Shown here: positions 7,991 to 22,545 of the stretch, in pieces | How the letters are laid out: every line of letters starts with the position of its first letter | How positions within the stretch are numbered: the first letter of the stretch is position 1 | DNA from: Mycobacterium sp. ITM-2016-00318 | GTDB taxonomy: Bacteria > Actinomycetota > Actinomycetes > Mycobacteriales > Mycobacteriaceae | DNA length: 64,000 bases | Reading direction: 5' to 3' | Assembly: GCF_002968285.2 (NCBI RefSeq) | Contig: NZ_CP134400.1 | Span: 1,364,001 to 1,428,000 of the forward strand | Notes under the pieces: model-generated | The model's database searches: none | Told to the model about the DNA's origin: nothing | Seen by the model: only the letters and a program-made list of their open reading frames with translations | Made by a program: the position numbers and the translations under genes

Positions 7991-8775
7991 GTCCGCAGCG
8001 GTCCCAGGGTTCGTCACGATCGAACTCTGAATACGCGGATGTCGCCGACATGTTCCGCGAGTTACAGGGCTTGCCGGACGACTCCGCTCAGTTCGTCCGG
8101 CAACGCGACCGGATCGTCGAGCGCTGCCTTCCGCTGGCCGACCACATTGCTCGACGGTTCGACGGGCGCGGTGAGCCGCGCGACGACCTCGTTCAGGTCG
8201 CCCGTGTCGGCCTCGTCAACGCCGTGATCCGCTTCGACGTCGACGCCGGCTCGGACTTCGTGTCCTTCGCCGTGCCGACGATCATGGGCGAGGTGCGCAG
8301 GCACTTCCGCGACAACAGCTGGTCGGTGAAGGTGCCGCGCCGGCTCAAGGAACTGCACCTGCGCCTCGGCGCGGCGACCGCGGAGCTGTCGCAACGGCTC
8401 GGTCGTGCCCCCACCCCGACCGAACTCGCCGCCGAACTCGGCATGGACCGCGACGAGGTCGTCGAGGGTCTGGTCGCAGGCAGCTCCTACAACACGCTGT
8501 CGATCGACAGCGGCGGTGGGAGTGGCACCGAGGACGCGCCCGCGATCGCCGACACCCTCGGCGACGTCGATCTCAGCCTGGATCAGATCGAGAACCGAGA
8601 AGCTCTGCGCCCCTTGCTCGAAGCCCTGCCGGAACGTGAGCGCACCGTGCTGCTGCTCAGGTTCTTCGAATCGTTGACCCAGACTCAGATCGCCGAACGC
8701 GTCGGCATTTCACAGATGCATGTGTCGCGGCTTCTGGCGAAATCGCTAGCGCGGCTCCGTGACCAGTTGCAGTAA
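7987..8775 (+). CDS. sigF: RNA polymerase sigma factor SigF
   Basis: A 262-residue SigB/SigF-type sigma-70 protein with regions 2, 3 and 4: DDLVQVARVGLVNAVIRFD (region 2.1-2.2), PTIMGEVRRHFRD (2.3-2.4), and the helix-turn-helix SLTQTQIAERVGISQMHVSRLL near the C terminus (4.2). It directs the general stress, pigment and stationary-phase regulon in rapid-growing mycobacteria. GTG start overlaps usfX. Its 3' end overlaps the convergent STAS gene by 30 bp. Equivalent to Rv3286c. Confidence 0.93.
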   Translation: MSPQRSQGSSRSNSEYADVADMFRELQGLPDDSAQFVRQRDRIVERCLPLADHIARRFDGRGEPRDDLVQVARVGLVNAVIRFDVDAGSDFVSFAVPTIMGEVRRHFRDNSWSVKVPRRLKELHLRLGAATAELSQRLGRAPTPTELAAELGMDRDEVVEGLVAGSSYNTLSIDSGGGSGTEDAPAIADTLGDVDLSLDQIENREALRPLLEALPERERTVLLLRFFESLTQTQIAERVGISQMHVSRLLAKSLARLRDQLQ

Positions 8776-9174
8776 CCGGCGCTGGTCAGCCTGAAGTTGC
8801 GACAGCGCCGCCGACATCGTGGCCGCGAACGGCAACGTCGAATCCGGATCGCAGATGCGGAGCAGTCTGCTCACAGCGGTGCTGGGCACCAGCACCCACT
8901 CGACACCGGCGCCCGCGCACCGGACGTTCAGCGTGTGCAGCGCGGAGAAGCCTGCGGTGCCGAAGAAGTCGACACCGGTCAGGTCGAGCGCCAGTCGCCG
9001 GGTGCGGTCCGCATCGCGGAGCGCGTAGTCGACGAGTTCCTGGGCATTGGACGCGTCGAGTTCACCGATGGCGGTGATCACCGCGACCGACGGTTGCAGC
9101 CACCGTGTCGTGAACGACGCTGTGCTGCTGTCCCGACGGTCGACGGAACGATTAGTGGTGATAGCAGTAGACAT
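8746..9174 (-). CDS. STAS-domain anti-sigma factor antagonist
   Basis: A 142-residue protein with one STAS domain (about 25-125): ITAIGELDASNAQELVDYAL, then LALDLTGVDFFGTAGFSAL. Such proteins bind RsbW-type kinases and free the sigma factor. Location tail-to-tail with sigF suggests it targets UsfX. The canonical DSSG phosphorylation loop reads GTAG here, so the usual phosphoserine position is Ala with Thr before it; the phospho-switch may be lost or moved. ATG 9174 is chosen; 9189 and 9231 are in-frame alternatives that add no domain. Regulation of SigF is inference from context. Confidence 0.82.
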   Translation of the reverse strand: MSTAITTNRSVDRRDSSTASFTTRWLQPSVAVITAIGELDASNAQELVDYALRDADRTRRLALDLTGVDFFGTAGFSALHTLNVRCAGAGVEWVLVPSTAVSRLLRICDPDSTLPFAATMSAALSQLQADQRRLLQLVTEPR

Positions 9175-9493
9175 GATTTGTGACTCCATCAGTCGAAGAA
9201 TTTTCGAACTGTGGATCACGCCAAAGTTCAAGGCCCTGGAGTCTCAAAGCCCATCGCTGCAGGAGTTCCACATCCTGCACGTCGATGACGTATCCCTCGG
9301 CTGCGAACTCAACCTTGTGTAAACCCTACGCCCATGAGTAGTGGTTCTGTCAATCACGAAACCGCACTCTCATAAAGCCCGGTCAGCGCGGCGATTCGGC
9401 TTAGATTTCCACTGCACCGATGACGAGTTCGTCAAAATACCGAATACGAAAAGCAGTTAGCCGATTCGCGCAAGCGTCGGTCACACTGATGGC
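9175..9493. other. Intergenic region between STAS gene and MobA-like gene
   Basis: No convincing gene is seen. The stretch is richer in A and T than its surroundings and must hold the outward promoters. For the rightward gene, CACACT at 9482-9487 lies 6 nt before the GTG at 9494 and could be a -10 of a leaderless transcript, though its first base is off consensus. Nothing certain is seen for the STAS gene. Confidence 0.4.
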
Positions 9494-10048
9494 GTGACAA
9501 CGCGCGTTGGCGGCATCGTCCTCGCCGCGGGTGCGGGCATCCGTTTCGGCATGCCGAAGGTGCTCGCGTCAGAGGGGCGATGGCTTCGCAACACGGTCGC
9601 CGCCCTTCACGACGGCGGGTGCGACGACATCGTCGTGGTACTCGGAGCCGCCGTCGTCGACGTGCCGGCACCCGCGCGGCCGGTCGTGGCCGCCGACTGG
9701 GCGGAGGGGATGAGCGCGTCGTTGCGGGCGGGGATCTCGGTGCTCGAGGCCGGACCGGCCGACTATGCCGCCGTATTGACCGTCGACACCCCCGATATCG
9801 GCGCCGATACCGTCCGCCGCGTGCTGGACGCCGCGCGGGCCTCGCGGTCGGGCATCGCGCGGGCCCGCTACGGGCAGCGCCCGGGCCATCCCGTCGTCAT
9901 CGGCCGTCGGCACTGGAATGAACTCCTCGGAACACTGCACGGTGACGAGGGCGCGCGGCCGTTTCTGCGCTCCCGCGACGACGTGGTGCTCCTGGACTGC
10001 GCCGACCTTGCGACCGGCGCCGATATCGACGTCAATCAGCAACCGTGA
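9494..10048 (+). CDS. MobA-like nucleotidyltransferase (NTP_transf_3 family)
   Basis: A 184-residue protein with the signature GGIVLAAGAGIRFGMPK at the N terminus (LAAGxGxRFGxxK, nucleotide binding), DTPDIGADTV (metal/nucleotide site) and GHPVVIGRRHW, the pattern of MocA/MobA-type transferases such as molybdopterin cytidylyltransferase. It would transfer a nucleotide to a cofactor or similar phosphate acceptor. No molybdenum-cofactor genes are adjacent, so the acceptor is unknown. The 3' end overlaps a convergent small gene by 17 bp. Confidence 0.75.
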   Translation: MTTRVGGIVLAAGAGIRFGMPKVLASEGRWLRNTVAALHDGGCDDIVVVLGAAVVDVPAPARPVVAADWAEGMSASLRAGISVLEAGPADYAAVLTVDTPDIGADTVRRVLDAARASRSGIARARYGQRPGHPVVIGRRHWNELLGTLHGDEGARPFLRSRDDVVLLDCADLATGADIDVNQQP

Positions 10049-10268
10049 TGCCGAGCGCCTGTGCGGCGAAGCCGCGCACCGCCCGCTCCGCCACCTCGAT
10101 CGCTTCGGTGTTGTCACCGACGGAGGACAGCGTTGCCGTATTCGGGTCAAGGGTCACCTCGGCGACCACGTCACCCGTGATGGGTTCACAGACGTGCCAC
10201 CGGTAGCGGGTATCCGAACGCGCGCCGCGCAGATACCAAGAGCCGGCATTGATTTCCACCGGGTCCAC
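10032..10268 (-). CDS. Small conserved-looking hypothetical protein
   Basis: A 78-residue protein, start GTG 10268 (VDPVEINAGSWYLRG). A TACTAT hexamer lies 8 nt upstream on the minus strand (10277-10282), which fits a leaderless promoter and supports this start. The segment EINAGSWYLR resembles N termini I have seen in actinobacterial acetyltransferase-like proteins, but no full domain is present. Its promoter region overlaps that of the divergent Rossmann gene at 10286, and its 3' end overlaps the MobA-like gene by 17 bp. Function unknown. Confidence 0.55.
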   Translation of the reverse strand: MDPVEINAGSWYLRGARSDTRYRWHVCEPITGDVVAEVTLDPNTATLSSVGDNTEAIEVAERAVRGFAAQALGITVAD

Positions 10269-10285
10269 GGGAGGTAATAGTAGGC

Positions 10286-10981
10286 ATGAAGATCGCGGTG
10301 ATAGGGGCAAGCGGCCTGATCGGAACTCAGCTCGTCGAATCGCTGACCGCCGAAGGGCACGAGGTCGTCGCCGCGTCCCGCAGCACCGGGGTCGACGTCC
10401 TCACCGGTGACGGAGTGGCCGATGCGGTGAACGGCGCCGACGTGGTGGTCGACGTGGTGAACTCACCGTCGTTCGAGGACGCCGCGGTGATGAACTTCTT
10501 CATCACCTCGACCACGACCCTCACGGCGGCCGCGAAGGACGCGGGCGTGGGTCACTACGTCGCGTTGACGATCGTCGGGCAGGACGAACTGCCCGGCAGC
10601 GGATACATGCGCGCGAAGGTCGCTCAGGAGAAGATCATCGCCGGTTCGGGTCTGCCCTACACGTTCGTGCGTGCCACGCAGTTCGACGAGTTCACCGATC
10701 AGATCACCGACTCGCTGGCCGCAGGCGACGAGGTGCACGTGCCGGATGCCTTGATCCAGCCGATCCCGACCTGGAAGGTGGTCTCGGTCCTCACCCGCGC
10801 CGCGGCTGCCCAGCCGCTGAACGGCTGCGTCAACATCGGTGGGCCGCAGAAGATCTCGTTCGAGCAGATGGCCCGCGACTCGCTGGCGCGGCGCGGCGAG
10901 AACAAGGCCGTCGTCGTCGACAGGGACGCCACGTACTTCGGCACCGCGCTGCAGCAGCGCAGTCTGGTGACGCCGGACTGA
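10286..10981 (+). CDS. NAD(P)-binding atypical SDR / NmrA-like protein
   Basis: A 231-residue Rossmann protein with GASGLIG at residues 7-13 and the NmrA/YwnB-type layout: dinucleotide loop, NSPSFEDAAVMNFF, then YVALTIVGQDELPGSGYMRAK and the LPYTFVRATQFDEF segment found in atypical SDRs that often bind NADP without a full Tyr-Lys catalytic pair. GGAGG at 10269-10273 precedes the ATG. Substrate unknown. It ends 1 base before the convergent accA3 gene. Confidence 0.78.
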   Translation: MKIAVIGASGLIGTQLVESLTAEGHEVVAASRSTGVDVLTGDGVADAVNGADVVVDVVNSPSFEDAAVMNFFITSTTTLTAAAKDAGVGHYVALTIVGQDELPGSGYMRAKVAQEKIIAGSGLPYTFVRATQFDEFTDQITDSLAAGDEVHVPDALIQPIPTWKVVSVLTRAAAAQPLNGCVNIGGPQKISFEQMARDSLARRGENKAVVVDRDATYFGTALQQRSLVTPD

Positions 10982-10982
10982 A

Positions 10983-13011
<2,029 letters not shown>

Positions 13012-13422
13012 TCAGCGCAGGTGCTTCTTGATCCTGGCCAGCATCGCCGACATGCCGCGCAGCCGCAGCGGGCTGATCAACGCCGCCAGGCCGAGCTCGC
13101 CGTAGAAGTCGTCGGGCACGGCGAGGATGTCGTCGGCGGACTGCTTGTCGAGCCCCTGGGCGAGGATCGAGGCGAAGCCACGCGTCGTCGGCGCCTCGGG
13201 CGGTGCGCTGAAGTAGAGCCGGACGTGGCCGCGGTCGCCGGCGTCGACGTGCAGGAACAGCGGTGACTGGCATTCCGGCACCGGCTCCATCGCCGCTTCC
13301 TCGAGGTCGGCGGGAAGCGGAGGTAGCTCGCCCGAGAACTCGAGGAGCAGCTGCAGCTTGTCCTGGCCGGTGACCTCTTTGAAGTCCGACACCACCTCGG
13401 CCAGCGGCGCAGGCATGCTCAT
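13012..13422 (-). CDS. SufE-family sulfur acceptor protein
   Basis: A 136-residue SufE-type protein with the conserved cysteine at residue 51 in [10 protein letters not shown], the sulfur acceptor site. SufE proteins take persulfide from a cysteine desulfurase for Fe-S cluster assembly. The ATG at 13422 overlaps the stop of the sulfurtransferase gene (ATGA), forming a sulfur-handling pair. Longer upstream reading adds only arginine-rich translation of the neighbour. Equivalent to Rv3284. Confidence 0.87.
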   Translation of the reverse strand: MSMPAPLAEVVSDFKEVTGQDKLQLLLEFSGELPPLPADLEEAAMEPVPECQSPLFLHVDAGDRGHVRLYFSAPPEAPTTRGFASILAQGLDKQSADDILAVPDDFYGELGLAALISPLRLRGMSAMLARIKKHLR

Positions 13423-14306
13423 GGCGCGGCGCCTGGTTCCTCTCCGACGGCGACGGGCACCCGCACCGCATTGCCCCACTCGGTCCACGAGCCGTCGTAG
13501 TTGCGCACGCCCTCTTTGCCGAGCAGGTGGGTCAGCACGAACCACGTGTGGCTGGACCGCTCACCTATACGGCAATACACGACGGTCTTGTCGTCGGGCT
13601 GCAGGAAGCCGTACAGGTCGTCGAGCTCCTTGCGGCTGCGGAACCGGCCGTTGTCCTGTGCGGCCTTCGCCCACGGGATCGAGCGCGCGGTCGGGATGTG
13701 ACCACCGCGCAGCGCGCCTTCTTCGGGGTAATCCGGCATGTGGGTGCGCTCGCCGGTGTACTCCTGCGGGGAACGGACGTCGATCAGCGGTTCCGCGCCG
13801 AGGATGGCGAGCACGTCGTCCTTGTATGCCCGGATCGGTGCGTCATCGCGTTGCACCACGGGGTAGCCGGTGGTCTGCTTGTTCGGCACGTCGAGCGTGG
13901 TGTCGCGGCCATCGGAGATCCACAGGTCGCGCCCGCCGTCGAGAAGTCGCACGTCGGGGTGGCCGAACAGGGTGAACACCCACAGCGCGTAGGCGGCCCA
14001 CCAGTTGCTCTTGTCGCCGTAGATGACCACCGTGTCGTCGCGTGAGATGCCTTTGCGGTTCATCAGCTCGGCGAACTGCGCGCCGTCGATGTAGTCGCGC
14101 ACGTGTGGGTCGTTGAGGTCGGTGTGCCAGTCGATCTTCACCGCACCGGGAATGTGGCCGGTGTCGTAGAGCAGAACGTCTTCGTCGGATTCGACGACGG
14201 CAAGCCCCGGCCTGCCGAGATTTCCCGACAGCCAGTCGGGTGTGACCAGCCGTTCCGGGTGGGCGTACGAGGCGAGACTGGGATCGGGATCTGGAGGCAG
14301 TGGCAC
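13419..14306 (-). CDS. sseA: Thiosulfate/3-mercaptopyruvate sulfurtransferase SseA
   Basis: A 295-residue tandem rhodanese protein. The inactive N-terminal domain (about 20-140) is followed by a catalytic domain with Cys245 in [11 protein letters not shown], the active-site loop. It transfers sulfane sulfur to cyanide or a thiol acceptor in the cytoplasm; the adjacent sufE gene suggests a role in persulfide trafficking. Start is GTG 14306, 9 bp after maf. Equivalent to Rv3283. Confidence 0.88.
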   Translation of the reverse strand: MPLPPDPDPSLASYAHPERLVTPDWLSGNLGRPGLAVVESDEDVLLYDTGHIPGAVKIDWHTDLNDPHVRDYIDGAQFAELMNRKGISRDDTVVIYGDKSNWWAAYALWVFTLFGHPDVRLLDGGRDLWISDGRDTTLDVPNKQTTGYPVVQRDDAPIRAYKDDVLAILGAEPLIDVRSPQEYTGERTHMPDYPEEGALRGGHIPTARSIPWAKAAQDNGRFRSRKELDDLYGFLQPDDKTVVYCRIGERSSHTWFVLTHLLGKEGVRNYDGSWTEWGNAVRVPVAVGEEPGAAP

Positions 14307-14315
14307 AACACGAGC

Positions 14316-14950
14316 CTACAGCGGGTTGTCAGCCCAGAGTCCGCCGATCGAGAGCCCCACACGGGTGAAAAGTGTGCGCATCGTCGGTAGCGAAAGGCCG
14401 ATCACGTTCGACGGATCGCCGTCGATGCCGTCGACGAACCAGCCGCCGAGGCCGTCGATCGTGAAGGCGCCCGCCACCCGCAGCGACTCGCCGCTGGCCA
14501 GATACGCCGTCAGCTCGTCGTCCGTCGGTGTACCGAAATGAACTCTGGTCGTGCCGCATTGGACTTCGCGGTGGGTCACCGTGCCGTCGCGCAGCCGGAT
14601 GACACAGTGGCCGGAATGCAGGATGCCGGGGCTTCCGCTCATCGACTCCCACTGCCGCCGCGCCTCATCGATCGACTGCGGCTTGCCGCGCAGGGCGCCG
14701 TCGACAAACAACATCGAATCACAGCCGATCACAACGCAATCCGACGCCAGAGTCGGTTCGAGGTCGGCCACGACGTGCTCGGCCTTCGCGGCGGCGAGCG
14801 CATTCGCCACGTCCGCGGGGTCGGCGTCAGTGCCTTGCGCCGCGATGACCGCGTTCTCGTCGACGCCGGAGACCACCACGACGGGATCGATCCCTGCCTG
14901 GCGCAACACCATTCGCCTGCCGGGGGAGGCCGACGCGAGGACCACCCGCG

Positions 14951-14954
<4 letters not shown>
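14316..14954 (-). CDS. maf: Maf-family nucleotide pyrophosphatase
   Basis: A 212-residue Maf/YhdE-type protein: [18 protein letters not shown] at the N terminus (SxSPRR signature), the catalytic GCDSML segment, and a central KAEHVVADL region. Maf proteins hydrolyse nucleoside triphosphates to monophosphates, removing non-canonical or excess dTTP/UTP. Its ATG at 14954 overlaps the accE5 stop (ATGA). Equivalent to Rv3282. Confidence 0.88.
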
Positions 14955-17672
<2,718 letters not shown>

Positions 17673-17682
17673 AGTTCTGCGC

Positions 17683-18216
17683 GTGGGTTATCCCGATAGC
17701 GTGCTGGCCGCCGACGAGAGGGTGGTGCTTCACCGCCACCCGCACTGGAAGCGGCTCATCGGCCCGGTGCTGCTGTTGTTCGTCGCCTCGGCGGCGGCGG
17801 CTTTCGGCGCCGCGGTGGTCAACACGCAGAACTGGGGCACCGCGAAGACGGTCGTGCATCTGGTCATCCTGGCCGTCTGGCTGCTACTGGTCGGATGGCT
17901 GACCGTCTGGCCGCTCCTGAACTGGCTGACGACACACTTCGTCATCACCGATCGTCGGGTGATGTTCCGCCACGGCGTCCTCACCCGTCAGGGCATCGAC
18001 ATTCCGTTGGCGCGGATCAACAGCGTGGAGTTCCGGCACGGACTCATCGACCGGATGGTGCGCACCGGCACGCTGATCATCGAGTCGGCGTCACAGGATC
18101 CGTTGGAGTTCCACGACATTCCGCAAGTGGAGCGCGTCCACTCGCTGCTGTATCACGAAGTTTTCGACACGCTCGGCGGCGAGGAGTCCGACAGCCGGTC
18201 CTCCGGCAGGCGCTGA
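17683..18216 (+). CDS. Membrane protein with bacterial PH domain (bPH2/YdbT-like)
   Basis: A 177-residue protein with a short N-terminal EERVVLHRHPHW-type segment, two transmembrane helices at about 25-45 and 55-78, and a C-terminal PH-like domain (FVITDRRVMFRHGVLTRQGIDIPLARINSVEF). Members are usually membrane-anchored with unknown ligand. TAGAGT at 17670-17675 lies 7 nt before the GTG start. It sits 10 bp after birA and overlaps the convergent gtrA gene by 64 bp. Equivalent to Rv3278c. Confidence 0.85.
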   Translation: MGYPDSVLAADERVVLHRHPHWKRLIGPVLLLFVASAAAAFGAAVVNTQNWGTAKTVVHLVILAVWLLLVGWLTVWPLLNWLTTHFVITDRRVMFRHGVLTRQGIDIPLARINSVEFRHGLIDRMVRTGTLIIESASQDPLEFHDIPQVERVHSLLYHEVFDTLGGEESDSRSSGRR

Positions 18217-18845
18217 CGGCGCGCACGCTCGATCGGAGTGACGTTGGTGGAGCCCAGCGCGGTCCCGAGTGACGGATCGTGCGCCTCGCGCACATCCTCC
18301 ATCACCTCGGCGATGCCGCCGCCGGTGAGCGTGGCCTCCAGCGCCTTCTCCTGGTCGCGGCCGAACTCGTCGGGGAACACCCAGCGCCGGAACGCCCAGA
18401 ACCGGAATGCCATCTGCAACAGGTTGCCCAGGATGTAGGCCGAGACGAAGTCGGCGAGGTTCTCGGTCATCAATGACACGTCGGGCACGCGAAGAAGCAG
18501 TACGTAGCTGGAGAACCACAGCGGAGCCATCGACAGCAGGACGCCGACACCGCTGAACCCGAAGAACAGCAGCGCCTCGTGGTGGCGTTCGCGGCCACCC
18601 CGGTTCTGGAAGCTCCACTCCCTGTTGAGGATGTAGGAGGCGATGACGGCGACGATGCCCGCGATGATTTTCGCGGTCACCGGCTTCGGCTCGAGCACCG
18701 TCAACTTCAGCGTGTAGAACACCGACGAGTCGATGACGAAGGTCGTCGCACCGACGATCGCAAACTTGATGAGTTCGTGGTGCCGTTCAAAGTATGGCCG
18801 GATCGGGCGGGGCAGCCGCGCGATCGTGGCATCGGTGAAGGACAC
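18153..18845 (-). CDS. GtrA-family membrane protein
   Basis: A 230-residue GtrA-like protein with four predicted transmembrane helices (IKFAIVGATTFVIDSSVFYTL; AKIIAGIVAVIASYILNREWSF; FFGFSGVGVLLSMAPLWFSSYVLLL; ADFVSAYILGNLLQMAFRFWAF) and a long charged cytoplasmic tail. GtrA proteins are thought to help move lipid-linked sugars across the membrane. GTG 18845 matches the remembered Rv3277 N terminus and has TACACT 8 nt upstream (18854-18859); GTG 18884 is the longer option. The tail overlaps the PH-domain gene by 64 bp. Confidence 0.85.
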   Translation of the reverse strand: MSFTDATIARLPRPIRPYFERHHELIKFAIVGATTFVIDSSVFYTLKLTVLEPKPVTAKIIAGIVAVIASYILNREWSFQNRGGRERHHEALLFFGFSGVGVLLSMAPLWFSSYVLLLRVPDVSLMTENLADFVSAYILGNLLQMAFRFWAFRRWVFPDEFGRDQEKALEATLTGGGIAEVMEDVREAHDPSLGTALGSTNVTPIERARRQRLPEDRLSDSSPPSVSKTS

Positions 18846-18926
18846 GACAAGCGAGTGTACGGAAACAACGGCTTTCACGCGCACCCGTGCAGGTCAGCCC
18901 CAACGCGGACGTGACACCATGAAGGC

Positions 18927-20091
18927 GTGCCGACACCCAAAGTGACCATGATCGGCGGCGGACAGCTGGCCAGGATGACCCATCAGTCAGCTATCGCGCT
19001 CGGACAGACGCTTCGTGTGCTTGCCGTCACGCCCGAGGACCCAGCCGCTCAGGTCACACCCGACGTGGTGATCGGATCGCACACCGACCTCGACGCGCTG
19101 CGTCGTGCGGCCGAAGGCAGCCAGGCGCTCACCTTCGACCACGAACACGTGCCGACAGAGTTGCTCGAGAAGCTGGTCGCCGAGGGTGTCAACGTGGTCC
19201 CGCCGCCGGAGGCGCTGATCCACGCCCAGGACAAGCTGGTGATGCGACGGCGGCTGGAAGCCATCGGGGCGCCGATCCCGCGCTACGCCGAGGTGACCGA
19301 CGCCTCGCAGTTGGACGCGTTCGCACCCGGCGAGCCGATCGTGCTGAAGACGGCGCGCGGCGGCTATGACGGCCGCGGCGTGCTGCTGGCCCGAGACCTC
19401 TACGAGGCGCGCGAGTTCGCGCGCCGCAATCTGGACGAGGGAAATCCAGTGCTGGTCGAGGAACGGGTCGCGATGCGACGGGAGTTGGCGGCTCTGGTGG
19501 CCAGGTCGCCGTTCGGCCAGGGTGCCGCATGGCCGATCGTCGAAACCGTGCAGCGCGACGGCATCTGCGTCGAGGTGATCGCACCCGCACAAGGTTTGAG
19601 TGCCGAGAGTGCCAGCGCGGCCGGGGAGTTGGCGTTGCGGCTGGCCGACGAACTCCGCGTGGTCGGCGTGCTGGCCGTCGAGTTGTTCGAGACCGTCGAC
19701 GGTGAGCTGATGGTCAACGAGCTGGCGATGCGGCCGCACAACTCTGGACACTGGACGATGGACGGCGCGACCACGAGCCAGTTCGAGCAGCACCTGCGAG
19801 CGGTGCTCGACTATCCGCTCGGCGACACCAGCCCCGTCGCCCTTGTCACGGTGATGGCCAATTTGCTTGGCGCACCGGAGAAGCCGGCGATGGGGATGGA
19901 CGAGCGACTGCACCATTTGTTCGGCCGGATTCCCGACGCGAAGGTGCACCTGTACGGCAAGGAGGAGCGTCCCGGCCGCAAGATCGGGCACGTCAACATC
20001 GCAGGCGAAGACGTCGAGAAGTTGCGTGAACGGGCCAGGCGGGCGGCACACTGGTTGTCGCATGCGGAGTGGACCGACGGATGGGACGGAC

Positions 20092-20099
<8 letters not shown>
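18927..20099 (+). CDS. purK: N5-carboxyaminoimidazole ribonucleotide synthase PurK
   Basis: A 390-residue ATP-grasp enzyme: GGGQLARM at 8-15 (N domain), FDHEHVP, the [12 protein letters not shown] glycine loop, and [16 protein letters not shown], which matches the PurK metal and product-binding segment. It carboxylates AIR to N5-CAIR using ATP and bicarbonate in purine synthesis. Starts with GTG; overlaps purE by 8 bp, so product passes to PurE. Equivalent to Rv3276c. Confidence 0.93.
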
Positions 20100-20646
<547 letters not shown>

Positions 20647-20658
20647 CAAGGAGTTCTC

Positions 20659-21819
20659 ATGGCTGATAACCCTGACTTCGACGTGTTCAAGCTGCCCGAG
20701 GAGCACGACGAGTTGCGCGCTGTGCTGCGTGATCTGTGTGAGAAGGAGATCGCCCCGCACGCAGGCGACGTCGACGAGAATTCGCGGTTCCCCGACGAGG
20801 CGCTCAAAGCCCTCAACGAGTCGGGGTTCTCGGCGGTGCATGTGCCAGAGGAGTACGACGGCCAGGGCGCGGACTCGGTGGCGACATGCATCGTGATCGA
20901 AGAGGTCGCCCGGGTGTGCGCGGCGTCGTCCTTGATCCCCGCGGTCAACAAGCTCGGCACGATGGGGCTGATCCTTTCGGGCAGCGACGAGCTCAAAAAG
21001 CAGGTGCTGCCGTCGATCGCGTCGGGTGAGGCGATGGCGTCCTACGCCCTCTCGGAGCGCGAAGCCGGCAGCGACGCGGCGGCGATGCGAACCCGCGCCC
21101 GCGAGGACGGCGACTCGTGGATCCTCAACGGCACAAAGGCCTGGATCACCAACGGCGGCAAGTCGACGTGGTACACGGTGATGGCGTCCAGCGACCCCGA
21201 CAAGGGCGCCAACGGTATCTCGGCGTTCATGGTGCACCGCGACGACGAGGGTTTCACGGTCGGGCCGAAGGAACGCAAGCTCGGGATCAAGGGCTCGCCG
21301 ACCACTGAGCTCTACTTCGAGAACTGCCGGATCCCCGGCGACCGCATCATCGGCGAGCCCGGCACCGGCTTCAAGACCGCGCTGCGCACCCTCGACCACA
21401 CTCGCCCGACGATCGGCGCCCAGGCTGTCGGCATCGCGCAGGGCGCGCTGGACGCGGCGATCGCATACACCAAGGACCGCAAGCAGTTCGGCAAGCCGGT
21501 CAGCGACTTCCAGGGTGTCCAGTTCATGCTCGCCGACATGGCGATGAAGGTCGAAGCCGCGCGATTGATGGTCTACTCCGCGGCGGCCCGCGCCGAACGC
21601 GGCGAACCCGCGTTGGGCTTCATCTCCTCGGCGTCGAAGTGCTTCGCCTCCGACGTGGCCATGGAGGTGACCACCGACGCCGTGCAGCTGTTCGGCGGCG
21701 CGGGCTACACGCAGGACTTCCCGGTCGAGCGGATGATGCGCGACGCCAAGATCACCCAGATCTACGAGGGCACCAACCAGATTCAGCGCGTCGTGATGTC
21801 ACGGGCGCTGCTGAAGTAG
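20659..21819 (+). CDS. fadE25: Acyl-CoA dehydrogenase FadE25
   Basis: A 386-residue acyl-CoA dehydrogenase: N-terminal helical domain, YALSEREAGSDAA (FAD/substrate segment), WITNGG, and the C-terminal QIYEGTNQIQR motif with Glu370 as the likely catalytic base. It performs FAD-dependent alpha-beta desaturation of acyl-CoA. AAGGAG precedes the ATG by 7 nt. It follows purE by 12 bp and could be cotranscribed. Chain-length preference is not visible. Equivalent to Rv3274c. Confidence 0.92.
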   Translation: MADNPDFDVFKLPEEHDELRAVLRDLCEKEIAPHAGDVDENSRFPDEALKALNESGFSAVHVPEEYDGQGADSVATCIVIEEVARVCAASSLIPAVNKLGTMGLILSGSDELKKQVLPSIASGEAMASYALSEREAGSDAAAMRTRAREDGDSWILNGTKAWITNGGKSTWYTVMASSDPDKGANGISAFMVHRDDEGFTVGPKERKLGIKGSPTTELYFENCRIPGDRIIGEPGTGFKTALRTLDHTRPTIGAQAVGIAQGALDAAIAYTKDRKQFGKPVSDFQGVQFMLADMAMKVEAARLMVYSAAARAERGEPALGFISSASKCFASDVAMEVTTDAVQLFGGAGYTQDFPVERMMRDAKITQIYEGTNQIQRVVMSRALLK

Positions 21820-21837
21820 AGCCGAGAGGACACGGGG

Positions 21838-22545
21838 CTAACCCTTGGTGGTTTTCTCGGTCCGGCGGCGGCGGTCCATGGCCGCCGGATCGGGATTGGT
21901 GACCTGCACCAGCGATGCGCCCGCGGCGAACACTGCGAACAGGTTCTCCGTCAGTTCGTCGGCGCTGTCCCAGCGGGCGGTCGACAGCACACGGTCATCG
22001 GCGGTGAAGCCCTGTGCGGCAGCGGAATCGGCGGTGGCGCCGAGGAGTTCGGTTACCGATCGACCCTCCAACGCCGGGCCTGGGTTGCGTTCGGGAACTA
22101 TCTGGTCGCCGTGCACCCGTACCGACGTCGCGTAGTCCGTCATCCCGATCGGCAGGTCCGCCACCGGCTTACCGAATGGATCAAGGGACAGCACCGCAAC
22201 CTCACCCGGGCCGACGGCGGCATCGGCGTCGTCGATCCGGTCCGCCGTGCACAGCGCGACATCGGCCTCCGCCGGCCCGAGCACCACCTCCGCGCCGATG
22301 TACCAGACGCCGAGCAGGACCGCGGCGGTCTGCCAGTGTGCGGGCAGCAGCACAGCGATCCGGCTGCCTGGGCCTACGCCGAGTTCGTCGCGAAGCAGGT
22401 TGGCGGTCTTGGCCGCCCAGTTGGCCAGCGTGACGGTCGACAGCTCGATCCGCTCACCCGTCGCGTCGTCGTAGTAGGTGATGCGCGGGCCGACCGGATC
22501 CCGGTCCAACAAGGGGTCAAGCAGCGCCTGACTTACGGTCGTCAA
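21838..22545 (-). CDS. TIGR03089-family protein (truncated AMP-ligase-like)
   Basis: A 235-residue actinobacterial protein matching the start of adenylate-forming enzymes (RITYYDDATGERIELS, NWAAKTANLLRDELGVGPGSRIAVLLPAHWQT) but lacking the C-terminal catalytic part, so ligase activity is unlikely. It overlaps the lcp gene by 4 bp (ATGA), implying a shared transcript and maybe a role in envelope assembly. Function unknown. Equivalent to Rv3268. Confidence 0.8.
   Translation of the reverse strand: MTTVSQALLDPLLDRDPVGPRITYYDDATGERIELSTVTLANWAAKTANLLRDELGVGPGSRIAVLLPAHWQTAAVLLGVWYIGAEVVLGPAEADVALCTADRIDDADAAVGPGEVAVLSLDPFGKPVADLPIGMTDYATSVRVHGDQIVPERNPGPALEGRSVTELLGATADSAAAQGFTADDRVLSTARWDSADELTENLFAVFAAGASLVQVTNPDPAAMDRRRRTEKTTKG

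Noticed and set aside
9290..9312. Minus-strand GGTT-N14-GGGATAC as a SigF promoter of the STAS gene
   Set aside because: The -10 has an extra base and the spacing is short; more than one change from consensus is needed.
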